A stretch of DNA of 64,000 nucleotides. Origin: Clostridia bacterium (GTDB lineage: Bacteria; Bacillota; Clostridia; Oscillospirales; CAG-272). The notes under the pieces are model-generated. The model was given only the letters and a program-made list of their open reading frames with translations. It had not been told where the DNA came from and searched no databases. Each line of letters opens with the position of its first letter. Position 1 is the stretch's first letter. A program made the position numbers and the translations under genes. This document shows positions 41,628-49,745 of the stretch, in pieces. The stretch lies in contig JAFTCN010000046.1 of assembly GCA_017454675.1 (NCBI GenBank), positions 23,354 through 87,353 on the forward strand, written 5' to 3'.

Positions 41628-42806
41628 ATGAGACAATTCAAAGAAAAATCCGAGAAGTCCAAAAAGGCCGCTTCTCTCGCCGGCAGGCTGATCGGCGGTG
41701 TGCTAGCCGTCGCCTACACCGCGCTGTTCATCTACAGTGTGGTCTTCTACAACAAGGAATCGCCCATGCTGCGGAGCATCAACATCTTTTCGGGCGCGGG
41801 AGACCCGATAAAATGGATCAGGCTCCTCAGCCTCGCCTTCTTCATCTTCACGGTCAGCTTTCTTCTCCGGCTGCTTCTGCGCTGGATCGCCACATGGCTC
41901 GACCGCGGCAAGGCCATGGTGAATCTGCTCGTCAGCTTCGTGAAGTACAGCGCGGCGATCGTATTCATCTTTCTCGCGCTCCAGCTCTTCGGCGTCGATA
42001 CCGCGACCCTTCTCGCCGGCATCGGGATACTGTCGCTGATCGTCGGGCTTGGCGCGCAGCCGCTGATCGAGGACATCCTCTCTGGTCTCTTCATCGTATT
42101 TGAGGGGATCTTCGAGGTGGGCGACATCATAGTCTACGACGGCTTCCGCGGCACCGTCCGCGAGATAGGCATCCGTACGACTCAGATCGTCGATACCGGA
42201 GGCAACATAAAGGTCATCAACAACTCCGACATCCGCACGCTGACCAACCTCTCGGAGGTGACGTCTGTCGCGGTGTCTGTCGTGAGCATAGCCTACGGTG
42301 CCGACCTTATAAAGGCGGAGGAGGCGGTGAGGGCGCTCTTACAGACGATGCCGGAGAAATACCCGAACCTCTTCCAGGAGATCCCCACATACGCCGGCGT
42401 CGACGAGCTGAGCGACTCGTCGGTCGACCTCAAGGTACTGGCCAAGGTCAAGGAGTCGAACATATACGGCGCTCGGAGAGCTCTCAACCGCGAACTCAAG
42501 CTCGCGCTCGACGAAGCGGGGATCGAGATCCCCTTCCCGCAGGTCGTCGTATGGCAGGGCAAAGAGAAGGAAAAGGACAAATACCAGGTCGGCGGCAAAA
42601 AGATCCGCAGTGCGCCCCCCGCGCACTGCGGATCTTTTCATGTCCGCCGCCGGTCCGGCCGGCAGCTTCAGTATCCCAGTTCCCTTGAGTCGAGTATTAC
42701 TGTGAAGGGTCCGTCGTTGTGTATCTCCACCTTCATGTCGGCGCCGAAGATCCCGTGCTCCGCTCCGGGCAGATACTTTTCCGCCTCGCCAAGGATGTAC
42801 CTGTAG
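41628..42806 (+). CDS. Small-conductance mechanosensitive channel, MscS family
   Basis: Inner-membrane channel that opens under osmotic stress. Three helices lie at about 15-37, 58-80 and 95-125, with the pore helix VDTATLLAGIGILSLIVGLGAQPLIEDILSG, then the beta domain starting GIFEVGDIIVYDGFRGTVREIGIRTTQI and ending at IPFPQVVVW near residue 308. Canonical homologues end within about 20-30 residues of that point. Here the frame continues about 85 residues more, through a strong terminator hairpin and 139 bp antisense into dtd, so the natural stop may have been lost. The ATG is 7 bases after GGTGAAAAG. The core function looks intact. Confidence 0.87.
   Translation: MRQFKEKSEKSKKAASLAGRLIGGVLAVAYTALFIYSVVFYNKESPMLRSINIFSGAGDPIKWIRLLSLAFFIFTVSFLLRLLLRWIATWLDRGKAMVNLLVSFVKYSAAIVFIFLALQLFGVDTATLLAGIGILSLIVGLGAQPLIEDILSGLFIVFEGIFEVGDIIVYDGFRGTVREIGIRTTQIVDTGGNIKVINNSDIRTLTNLSEVTSVAVSVVSIAYGADLIKAEEAVRALLQTMPEKYPNLFQEIPTYAGVDELSDSSVDLKVLAKVKESNIYGARRALNRELKLALDEAGIEIPFPQVVVWQGKEKEKDKYQVGGKKIRSAPPAHCGSFHVRRRSGRQLQYPSSLESSITVKGPSLCISTFMSAPKIPCSAPGRYFSASPRMYL
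42597..42641. terminator. Bidirectional terminator between mscS and dtd
   Basis: Perfect 16-bp stem AAGATCCGCAGTGCGC (42600-42615) and GCGCACTGCGGATCTT (42621-42636), loop CCCCC, with A-run upstream and T-run downstream, so it works in both directions for the convergent genes. It lies inside the extended mscS frame. Confidence 0.85.
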
Positions 42807-43129
42807 AGAGGCTCCGCCTTCTCAGGCCTCGCCGCCGCAACGAACGCCGGCCGGTTGCCGTGAGTGCAGTCGGCGCAGAGTGTGAACTGCGAGATGATGA
42901 GCAGCCTGCCTCCGACGTCCGCAGCAGACAGATTCGTCTTGCCGTTCTCATCCTCGAAAATGCGCAGGGCGCACAGTTTTTTCACCATCTTCGCGGCCGT
43001 CTGTTCGGTGTCGTCGTCGAAAATGCCGCAGAGCACGGCAAGCCCCCGCTCTATCCCGCCGACCGTCTTACCGTCGACCTTAACTGATGCCGACGTCACG
43101 CGCTGTATCACAAATACCATAAAGATCAC
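42668..43129 (-). CDS. dtd: D-aminoacyl-tRNA deacylase
   Basis: Quality-control enzyme that removes D-amino acids (and glycine from tRNA-Ala) from tRNAs. 153 residues, with the two family signatures: LLIISQFTLCAD near residue 77 and the active-site GPFTVILDS near the end (Gly-cisPro motif is usually NGPVT; here NDGPFTV). The start could be GTG 43129 or ATG 43120 (MVFVIQRVTSASVKV, closer to the family's MRxVVQRV). It overlaps the PAP2 gene by a few bases, as the last gene of the glycogen-to-envelope run. Confidence 0.92.
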   Translation of the reverse strand: MIFMVFVIQRVTSASVKVDGKTVGGIERGLAVLCGIFDDDTEQTAAKMVKKLCALRIFEDENGKTNLSAADVGGRLLIISQFTLCADCTHGNRPAFVAAARPEKAEPLYRYILGEAEKYLPGAEHGIFGADMKVEIHNDGPFTVILDSRELGY

Positions 43130-43791
43130 ACATCCCCTGCGGTACCGCTTCCGCCGACGTCTCCGCTTTCGCCTGACGCGGCGGGAGCTCTCTTTTCCCT
43201 GATGCGGCGGGCGACCGCCCTGTATGCCGCGTCGACGATGAAATACGCCGCGACGGCGCAGCCCGCACCGATGATCGCTCCGCAGAGGACGTCGGTGAAG
43301 TAGTGAACATACAGATACAACCTCGAAAAAGCAACGAGCGCAGCCGCTGCCAGTGCCGCGATGCCCGACTTTTTGTGTCTTGAGAATACCGCGGCGGCCG
43401 TCTCGACCGTCACCGCCGTGTGTCCCGACGGGAACGACCAGTCGGCCGGCAGCTTTATCAGCTCGCCGATCTGCCCGGCGGTCCTGAGCGGGTCGTAATC
43501 AGTGTTGTAATACGGACGGACTCGAGCGACCGCCGGCTTGATTATGACGTTGCACAGCAGCGTCCCGAGCAGGATCGCGACGGCCATCGTAAAGCCGGTC
43601 CTGCGGGTCTTTCGAAAGCAGAGCAGCAGCACCGTCGCCGCGATGCAGAAGATCCCGCCGTCGCCGAGATGCGTCCACAGGCTGAAGAAAAAGTCAGGGA
43701 CGGGGCCGGTCAGATGTTCCTGGATAAAATTCAGTACGGAATAGTCGAATTCGTAGATCGCTTCCAATTCAGTCTCTTCTCCTTGTGTCAT
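43126..43791 (-). CDS. PAP2-family membrane phosphatase
   Basis: Polytopic membrane phosphatase of 221 residues, probably acting on undecaprenyl pyrophosphate or a phosphatidic-acid-like lipid on the outer face. The three PAP2 signatures are complete: KPAVARVRP, PSGHT and SRLYLYVHYFTDV. The start is placed at ATG 43791, because AGAGGAG stands right upstream; a longer frame would begin at 43851, overlapping the upstream gene further. The C-terminus is hydrophilic and charged. Tightly coupled to the two GT2-GtrA genes upstream, which suggests recycling of the lipid carrier those enzymes use. Confidence 0.9.
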   Translation of the reverse strand: MTQGEETELEAIYEFDYSVLNFIQEHLTGPVPDFFFSLWTHLGDGGIFCIAATVLLLCFRKTRRTGFTMAVAILLGTLLCNVIIKPAVARVRPYYNTDYDPLRTAGQIGELIKLPADWSFPSGHTAVTVETAAAVFSRHKKSGIAALAAAALVAFSRLYLYVHYFTDVLCGAIIGAGCAVAAYFIVDAAYRAVARRIREKRAPAASGESGDVGGSGTAGDV

Positions 43792-44950
43792 TGCTCCTCT
43801 TTCGGAGCCGTTCCGTTTTTTGATCGGTGATCGTCTGTTTTCTTCCGGCAAACACCCATCTGCGCTGCATGCGGTAGTTGACTAAATACAGGCAGGTGTC
43901 GACGAGAAGCTTTATCGCCGTGACGACGCTCGGGTAGCTTGCTCCGAACAGACGCCGCAGCAGCGTGACGAGCCCGCCCGAGGTCAGCATTATCGGCACC
44001 GCGACGGCGATGTATTTAAACACCGTCTTCGCCAGCCTGTCCTTCGAGCGGAAGACGGCGTTGCGGTTGAGCGTGAAATTCAGAGTGCACGACAGCACCC
44101 TCGCGATGAAGGTGCATATGATGACGTCGAGCCGCAGAGAGGCCCCTCCGATATGCGGAGCAAGAAATTTCTGCAGCAGATAAAAGGCAAGCAGGTCGAA
44201 GCTGTATGAGATAAAAGAGCTTGCGCTGAACTTCAGGATCTGAGCGTAAATCCTGATCGTGTCGGGTATCGGCCGGAAATGAGATCTTCCCGTGCCGCGG
44301 TATACCGCGCGGATCCTCTCCTCTGCGATGCCGGTACCGGCACTGACCGCCGCCATCAGCATGTTCGTTCCGTATTCGTATCGCGCCCCCTCCGCCGCCG
44401 CAAGCAGCGGCAGCGCCGCGGCGGGTATGGCGCGCAGGCCCGACTGAGTGTCGGAAACGTAACGGCCGCACGACAGCTTCACCATGAGCGAAGTGATAAA
44501 TCTCGCGATCCGTATCCCGAAGGGCACTCCCGCGCCCTTCTCTGCAAAATCGCGGCAGCCTATCACGAGTTTTCCGCCCTCCGAGAGCATCCTCGCGCCG
44601 CACGCGGCGGCGTCCTCCGGCAGATGCCTGCCGGTGCCGTCGAGCGTCACGACTCCCTCTCTGCCGGCCCTGTGCTCAAGAAAATACGCAAACGCCGTCT
44701 TCGTCGCGGCTCCCTTTCCGAGGTTGGCACCGTGCCGCAGCAAGGTGACGGGAGGCAGGACTTCGCACTCGACGAAGATCTTCTCATATCCGTCGCCGCT
44801 GCCGTCGTCGACGACTATTATGTCGTCGAATCCGGCGTCGGCGAGGCCGGCGACCGTCTCGGGGAGCTTCCCGTCGGGCCGGTACGAGGGTATCACTGCA
44901 GTCAGTCTGCCACGTATGACGTCTTCGAATTCAGCGGGCAATGTCCGCAC
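43769..44950 (-). CDS. GT2 glycosyltransferase fused to a GtrA domain; altered DxD
   Basis: 393 residues in two parts. Residues about 15-225 are a GT-A fold family 2 glycosyltransferase (LTAVIPSYRPDGKLPETV; IIVVDDGSGDG). Residues about 235-375 are a GtrA-like domain of four membrane helices. The transferase is typically a polyprenyl-phosphate-hexose synthase, and GtrA the partner that handles lipid-linked sugar. The metal-binding site is unusual: where the paralogue upstream has TADGDAQH, this protein has TLDGTGRH, so the second Asp of D-x-D is missing. The frame starts 20 bases inside the previous gene and ends 23 bases inside the PAP2 gene. Possibly a non-catalytic or divergent subunit. Confidence 0.87.
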   Translation of the reverse strand: MRTLPAEFEDVIRGRLTAVIPSYRPDGKLPETVAGLADAGFDDIIVVDDGSGDGYEKIFVECEVLPPVTLLRHGANLGKGAATKTAFAYFLEHRAGREGVVTLDGTGRHLPEDAAACGARMLSEGGKLVIGCRDFAEKGAGVPFGIRIARFITSLMVKLSCGRYVSDTQSGLRAIPAAALPLLAAAEGARYEYGTNMLMAAVSAGTGIAEERIRAVYRGTGRSHFRPIPDTIRIYAQILKFSASSFISYSFDLLAFYLLQKFLAPHIGGASLRLDVIICTFIARVLSCTLNFTLNRNAVFRSKDRLAKTVFKYIAVAVPIMLTSGGLVTLLRRLFGASYPSVVTAIKLLVDTCLYLVNYRMQRRWVFAGRKQTITDQKTERLRKRSNDTRRRD

Positions 44951-46100
44951 CGCCTTGTTTCTTCGCGAAGACCCAGAGGTGCTGGATCCTGAAATTGATC
45001 ACATAAAGGACGGCGTCGACGACCACCTTGATCAGCGTGACGACCGACGGATACGACGCCCCGAGCAGCTTCCTGAAGAGCGACACCGTTCCGCCCGAGA
45101 TCAGCATGACGGGGATCGCCAGCGCGACGTACTTTGCGAGCGACCTGCCGAGCGACTCATCCGAGCGGAAGACGGCCTTGCGGTTCAGCGTGAAGTTGAC
45201 CGCCGCCGAGATGATCCTCGCGATCACGGTGCAGACGATGACGTCGGTGCGGAAGGCGCCTGAAATGTCGGGCAGGAGCGGTCCCAGGAATTTCTGGAGC
45301 AGATAGAAGGCCAGTATGTCAACGAGGGCAGAGATTATCGAGCTCGCGCAGAATTTGAGTATCAGCGAGTATATCCTCACCGAATCGCGAAACGGCCTGA
45401 AGTGCGAGGTCTGGTTCTCCTCGATGTAGACCGTCTCGATGACCTGTTCGCAGTGCGTGATGCCGAGCTTCGACATCGCGAGAAGCATATTGGTCTCGTA
45501 TTCGTACCGGCTGCCGTCGACCCTGCACATGTCGGGGAGCATCGCCGACGGAATCGCGCGCAGACCCGTCTGCGTGTCGGAGATCCGGAGTCCGCATGCG
45601 ACGCGGAATACGCCCGAAGTGATCCGGTTGCCCATCCGGCTCCGCTTCGGCACGTGGGGCAGCGAGAAGTCGCGGACGCCGAGGACGAGTTTGTCCTTTT
45701 CCTCGAGCATGCGCACCGAGCAGGCGACGATGTCCTCCGTCCGGTGCTGGGCGTCTCCGTCGGCTGTGACGACCCCGGCCCTGCCGCTTCTTTCCCGCAT
45801 GAAGAATTCGAAGGCCGTCTTGAGCGCGGCTCCCTTGCCGCGGTTGACTTCGTGGCGCAGGAGCGTCACGGCGGGGTGGTCGCCGGGGTCGGGGAAGCGG
45901 CCGGCGAATTCGGGGCCGCTGCCGTCGTCGATGACTATGATGTCGTCGAATCCGGCCTCCTCAAGGCCGCATATCACCTTCATGAGCTTTTCGTCGGGCT
46001 TGTACGAGGGTATGACGGCGGTGACCGTCTTTACGGCAAGCGCGGCTTTTTCCGCGTAGGCGGGATCGTTCTTTATATTCTGTTTTTCGTTTTCAGCCAT
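44931..46100 (-). CDS. GT2 glycosyltransferase fused to a GtrA domain (canonical)
   Basis: 389-residue paralogue of the next gene. The GT2 part (VTAVIPSYKPDEKLMKVI, IIVIDDGSGPEFAGRF, TADGDAQHRTEDIVACS) has the complete D-x-D, and the rest follows the dolichol/undecaprenyl-phosphate glucose synthase pattern (RNG...DTQTGLRAIP). The C-terminal half is a four-helix GtrA domain (DILAFYLLQKF; AVNFTLNRKAVF). It would transfer a sugar from a nucleotide donor to undecaprenyl phosphate. Located 7 bp after the PIG-L gene. Local identity to the paralogue is high in the C-terminal domain, supporting a tandem duplication. Confidence 0.9.
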   Translation of the reverse strand: MAENEKQNIKNDPAYAEKAALAVKTVTAVIPSYKPDEKLMKVICGLEEAGFDDIIVIDDGSGPEFAGRFPDPGDHPAVTLLRHEVNRGKGAALKTAFEFFMRERSGRAGVVTADGDAQHRTEDIVACSVRMLEEKDKLVLGVRDFSLPHVPKRSRMGNRITSGVFRVACGLRISDTQTGLRAIPSAMLPDMCRVDGSRYEYETNMLLAMSKLGITHCEQVIETVYIEENQTSHFRPFRDSVRIYSLILKFCASSIISALVDILAFYLLQKFLGPLLPDISGAFRTDVIVCTVIARIISAAVNFTLNRKAVFRSDESLGRSLAKYVALAIPVMLISGGTVSLFRKLLGASYPSVVTLIKVVVDAVLYVINFRIQHLWVFAKKQGGADIAR

Positions 46101-46106
46101 TTCGGC

Positions 46107-47783
46107 TTACCGTCCTTTTTTCCTTAGGGATAATATCACCGGCAGCGAGATGCCGATCAGAGCGGCGGAGCCGGCCGCTATCGCGACCGCCGTCAGTATC
46201 TTCTCTTTCAGATCGCCTCCGGAGCCGGGGCCGCCGGACGGACCGCCGGTTTCAGCGGTCCCGCCGGGATCTGTCGTATACGGTGCCGTGGCATCCGGTG
46301 TCGTGACGCCAGAAGCCGTGACCTCCGGTCCGGTGACATCAGAACCCGTGATGTCAGACGCCGTATCGTCCGGTGTCGTGACATCCGATATCGTGACGTC
46401 TGAAGTCACCGGATCCTGTGTGCCTGTTCCAGTCAGAGATCCGGGAGAAGGATCAGTGATGGCGCTCCCGCCGCCGGAGTAAAGAGTGATATTCTCGAGG
46501 AAGTCGTTTTTCGCGACGTCCCCGGGCACGCCGTCGGCCCTCCGGTAGAGACCGAATCTCAGCGGCGAATAATCCTTTATCTGCGAAGCCTTCGTTATCG
46601 TGACCGACGGCGGATTCGACACCGGCTTCTTCGTGCCGTACATCCAGACGAGCAGGTCGCTGTAGAACTGCGACTCGTGGCAGAGATATGCCTTCTGCGA
46701 CACCGCGAAGGGCGTCACTCCTCCGAGAGACGGCGACGGATCGTCGATGCCGGCGAGGACGATCTGCTCCTTCCCGTACAGGTGCACATAGAGCTTCGGG
46801 ACGTCGTACGCGGGGTAGCCCGAGAGTATCTTCGACGGGTCCTTCGCCATCTCCGCGGCGCGGATAGCCGTGTCGGACGACGCCATATGCTGTCCGTGTC
46901 CGTATTCTCCGGCGAGATCGTGGACAAGCACGACCTGAGGCCTGAAGCGGCGGTACAGCTCCGCCGTCCAGCTTGTCAGGTCATCTTTTGAATATCCCGC
47001 CTTCGCGAACTTGGAATAGGCGGTCGCAAGGTCGTACGAGAGGGCGTCGGGAAATCCGGAGACTACCGGATAGTGACGCACACCGGCTGTCCACAGGCCG
47101 TTGAGACGCTCGTGCCAGCGGACGTAATCCTTTATGTGCTCGGTGAAATAGGCCACCTGGACCGCGGCTCCGCGCACCCGGGCGTAATACGGCAGTATAC
47201 CGGCGAAATACAGGTGCTCGTCGTCAGAATGGGTCGAGAGCAGCAGTATGTCCGCCTTTTCGCAGGGAGGCTCCCACACCTGCACTCCGTCGGGCAGCGC
47301 TCCGGTCCCGTAGACCTCGACCGCCGTGAGATACACTCCCGACGGGAACGTGAGTACCGCTGTCTTCGACGCGCCGAACTTTTCGGCGAAAAAGACACAT
47401 TCATGGAGATAGAGGCCGTCGGCCTGCGCCGACGAACTGCCCGACGATACCGTCCAGGGTCCCGGCGCGTACGCGTAGAGAAGGTAGATGTATCCTATGT
47501 CGGCTCCGGCCTCGACGGTCACTGTCGCGCCGGCTTTTCCGGTCGCGAAGGTCCCGGTCTTCCCGTCCTTCGCCCTGGCGGGGTCAGTAAAGCCCGATAA
47601 TTCCAGCGAGGCCGCGATCTTTTCGGCAGCCCCCGGTACGGGTCCCGCCGCGGCCCCCGCTGCGGGGACGGCGTATCCGGACAGACAGAGCATGACAACG
47701 GTCACGGCAGCGCAGAAGAGCGACGCCGCGCGCAGACGCGGCGGTTTTATTCCGGATGTCGATCTTATCAAGAGCTTCGTCAC
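46107..47783 (-). CDS. Secreted/membrane-anchored PIG-L family deacetylase
   Basis: 558 residues. An N-terminal signal/helix (about 18-42) is followed by a beta-sandwich (about 55-165), and a PIG-L domain (about 165-430) with the zinc motif STHSDDEHLYFAG near residue 184 and HGQH (near 300). Family members remove N-acetyl groups from sugars. Then comes a repetitive Thr-rich stalk (about 455-520, five-residue units such as ISDVT, SDVTG), a C-terminal membrane helix (ILTAVAIAAGSAALIGISLPVIL) and basic tail RKKGR; no LPXTG. The active domain would be outside the cell, probably deacetylating surface polysaccharide. GTG start overlaps the GH13 stop (GTGA), so translation is coupled. Confidence 0.85.
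   Translation of the reverse strand: MTKLLIRSTSGIKPPRLRAASLFCAAVTVVMLCLSGYAVPAAGAAAGPVPGAAEKIAASLELSGFTDPARAKDGKTGTFATGKAGATVTVEAGADIGYIYLLYAYAPGPWTVSSGSSSAQADGLYLHECVFFAEKFGASKTAVLTFPSGVYLTAVEVYGTGALPDGVQVWEPPCEKADILLLSTHSDDEHLYFAGILPYYARVRGAAVQVAYFTEHIKDYVRWHERLNGLWTAGVRHYPVVSGFPDALSYDLATAYSKFAKAGYSKDDLTSWTAELYRRFRPQVVLVHDLAGEYGHGQHMASSDTAIRAAEMAKDPSKILSGYPAYDVPKLYVHLYGKEQIVLAGIDDPSPSLGGVTPFAVSQKAYLCHESQFYSDLLVWMYGTKKPVSNPPSVTITKASQIKDYSPLRFGLYRRADGVPGDVAKNDFLENITLYSGGGSAITDPSPGSLTGTGTQDPVTSDVTISDVTTPDDTASDITGSDVTGPEVTASGVTTPDATAPYTTDPGGTAETGGPSGGPGSGGDLKEKILTAVAIAAGSAALIGISLPVILSLRKKGR
46260..46420 (-). repeat. Short (15-bp) coding repeat in the PIG-L stalk
   Basis: About ten diverged units of 5 codons (consensus x-T-x-x-D, e.g. 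VTISD, VTTPD, ITGSD, VTGPE) in tandem, forming an extended Thr/Asp-rich stalk between the catalytic domain and the membrane helix. Unlike the 42-bp repeat at 40140, the DNA copies are not identical. Confidence 0.75.
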
Positions 47784-49744
47784 TCTCCTTCACCTTTTCG
47801 CGGCGTCCGGACGATCAGCGCAAAGCCTCTCTGTCCGATCATCGGTCTTTTAACTTCGGTCCCGCTGTACAGTTCAAAGCCCGAAGCCCTGCAGACCGCC
47901 GGCCCGTCGTCCAGATTGACGGCGACCGTCAGCCTGCGTCCGCCCTTTTCCCGCTCGTATTCGATATATCCCCCGTCGGCTCTCACTACTCTGAAGCTCC
48001 CGCCGGCGAGAGACGGCTCGGAGCGGCGGATCCCGCCGAGACGCCGGTAGTGCGCGAGCAGTTCGGCGTCGGCGTCGCTTTCCCATTTCATCGGAGCGCG
48101 GCAGAAAGGATCGGCCATGCCCTCCATGCCGGTCTCGTCACCGTAATAGACGCACGGAAAGCCGTAAACGGTATACTGTATTACCGACACCGCCTTCAGT
48201 CTTTCGATGCCGATCCGCCTCTGTTCGGGGGTCAGGCGCATCGACGCGAGCTTCCGGTTGTCGGTCTCGCTCTCCGCCGCCGCGGCCCCGGCGGGGTCGC
48301 CGAGACAGCTGAGGATCCTCGCGGTGTCGTGAGTCCCGACGATATTCATCAGGGCGTCGCACACCGCGGGCGGGTACGATGAATATATTTCTGTAAGTTC
48401 CGCCGCAAGCGCCCCGGCGCAGCCGTCCGTCGCGTATCTTATCAGCGCGCGTCGGAGAGGATAGTTCATGACGCTGTCGAGCTGCCTGCCGCGGAAGTAT
48501 TTCCTGCGTCTGCCGTATGCCACCTTGTCGGCGGCGTTTTCCCAGACTTCGCCTATGATGAGGGCGCCGCTGTTCGCCTTCTTTACCGACTTCCGCAGTT
48601 CTTCGAGAAATTCATCGGGAAGTTCGTCGGCGACGTCGAGCCTCCACCCCGAAGCTCCCCCGGCGATATACCGGGCCGCGATGCCGTCCTGGGCTGTGAA
48701 GAAGTCTCTTACCTCCGGCAGATCGGTGCGGAGGCGCGGCAGGATCCTGATGTCCCACCACGACTCGTATCCGTTTTTGTATTCCTTCCCGAAGCGGTAC
48801 CAGGAGTGAAAGGTCGAATCCTCCGACTCGGCGCCCGGGCCGTGCCGGTGCTCCGCGTCGAAATATACGCTGTCGGCTCCTGTGTGGTTGAACACGCCGT
48901 CGAGGATGACGCCGATGCCCTGCTCCTTTGCATCGCGCAGCAGGGCGTCGAAGGCCGGCCGGCCTCCGAAGCCGGAGTCGATCACGGTGTAGTCGGACGT
49001 GTCGTATTTGTGGTTGGAGGGGGCGCTGAAGACGGGGGAGAGATAGATCATCGTGACACCGAGCGACTTCAGATAGCCTAGCTTTTCCCTGATGCCTTCG
49101 AGATTCCCGCCGTAGAAATCGAGGTTGTCCGTCTCGTCTCCGCGCACCGCCGCGAAGGAGGGGATCCCGCGCTTCCACACCGATGGCGGCCTGAGCCTTG
49201 CCCCGGCTCCGTATGACGCGCCGGGGTCGTCGCCGCGGAAAAAGCGGTCGACGAATATGTGGTACATGATTCCGCATCCGGTATCGGGGACATCGAAGCC
49301 CTTTTCGTATATCAGCAGGCGGAACTTCGTTCCCCCGGTTTCCGACAGCGTGAAATGCACGTTGTCGCAGGACGACGAAAACAGGGTGTCTGCGCCGCGG
49401 AGGAAGAGGTATTCATAGAAGAACAGTCCCGAGCCCCGGTCGCCGCAGATCGCCTCTGTGTCGAGCACAAGGCGGTATTCCGAGCATATCCCGTCTCCTC
49501 CGGTGAATTCGAAGGGGAGATCGGTATATACCGGGCCGGGATCCGCGCCGTCTCCCGGTTCCAGAACGTCGGGGAAGACGCGCATGACGACGGCAGATAT
49601 GCCCGATCTGCAGCAGACCTTCATATCGACCGTGACGCGCGAGCCGCACTCGAAGCTTCCTCTGCCCGAGACGACGGTCCCGCCTTCGGTCAGGGTGACG
49701 GACGGCGGAGCGGGAATGATTTTTTCGGCAAATGCCGGCAGCAT
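47780..49744 (-). CDS. GH13 family alpha-amylase-like enzyme (neopullulanase/maltodextrin type)
   Basis: 654 residues from ATG 49744, 1 base beyond the glgP stop and with GGAAGG in range. An N-terminal carbohydrate-binding-like region (about 1-170) precedes the GH13 barrel: GVILDGVFNHTG (region I), GWRLDVADELPDEF (nucleophile Asp, region II), ALIIGEVWENA (acid/base Glu, region III) and NIVGTHDTARI (region IV). All four regions are complete. No signal peptide is seen, so it would act on cytoplasmic glycogen or maltodextrin, debranching or shortening outer chains next to GlgP. The last gene before the PIG-L gene. Alternative: pullulanase-like specificity cannot be excluded. Confidence 0.92.
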   Translation of the reverse strand: MLPAFAEKIIPAPPSVTLTEGGTVVSGRGSFECGSRVTVDMKVCCRSGISAVVMRVFPDVLEPGDGADPGPVYTDLPFEFTGGDGICSEYRLVLDTEAICGDRGSGLFFYEYLFLRGADTLFSSSCDNVHFTLSETGGTKFRLLIYEKGFDVPDTGCGIMYHIFVDRFFRGDDPGASYGAGARLRPPSVWKRGIPSFAAVRGDETDNLDFYGGNLEGIREKLGYLKSLGVTMIYLSPVFSAPSNHKYDTSDYTVIDSGFGGRPAFDALLRDAKEQGIGVILDGVFNHTGADSVYFDAEHRHGPGAESEDSTFHSWYRFGKEYKNGYESWWDIRILPRLRTDLPEVRDFFTAQDGIAARYIAGGASGWRLDVADELPDEFLEELRKSVKKANSGALIIGEVWENAADKVAYGRRRKYFRGRQLDSVMNYPLRRALIRYATDGCAGALAAELTEIYSSYPPAVCDALMNIVGTHDTARILSCLGDPAGAAAAESETDNRKLASMRLTPEQRRIGIERLKAVSVIQYTVYGFPCVYYGDETGMEGMADPFCRAPMKWESDADAELLAHYRRLGGIRRSEPSLAGGSFRVVRADGGYIEYEREKGGRRLTVAVNLDDGPAVCRASGFELYSGTEVKRPMIGQRGFALIVRTPRKGEGE

Positions 49745-49745
49745 G

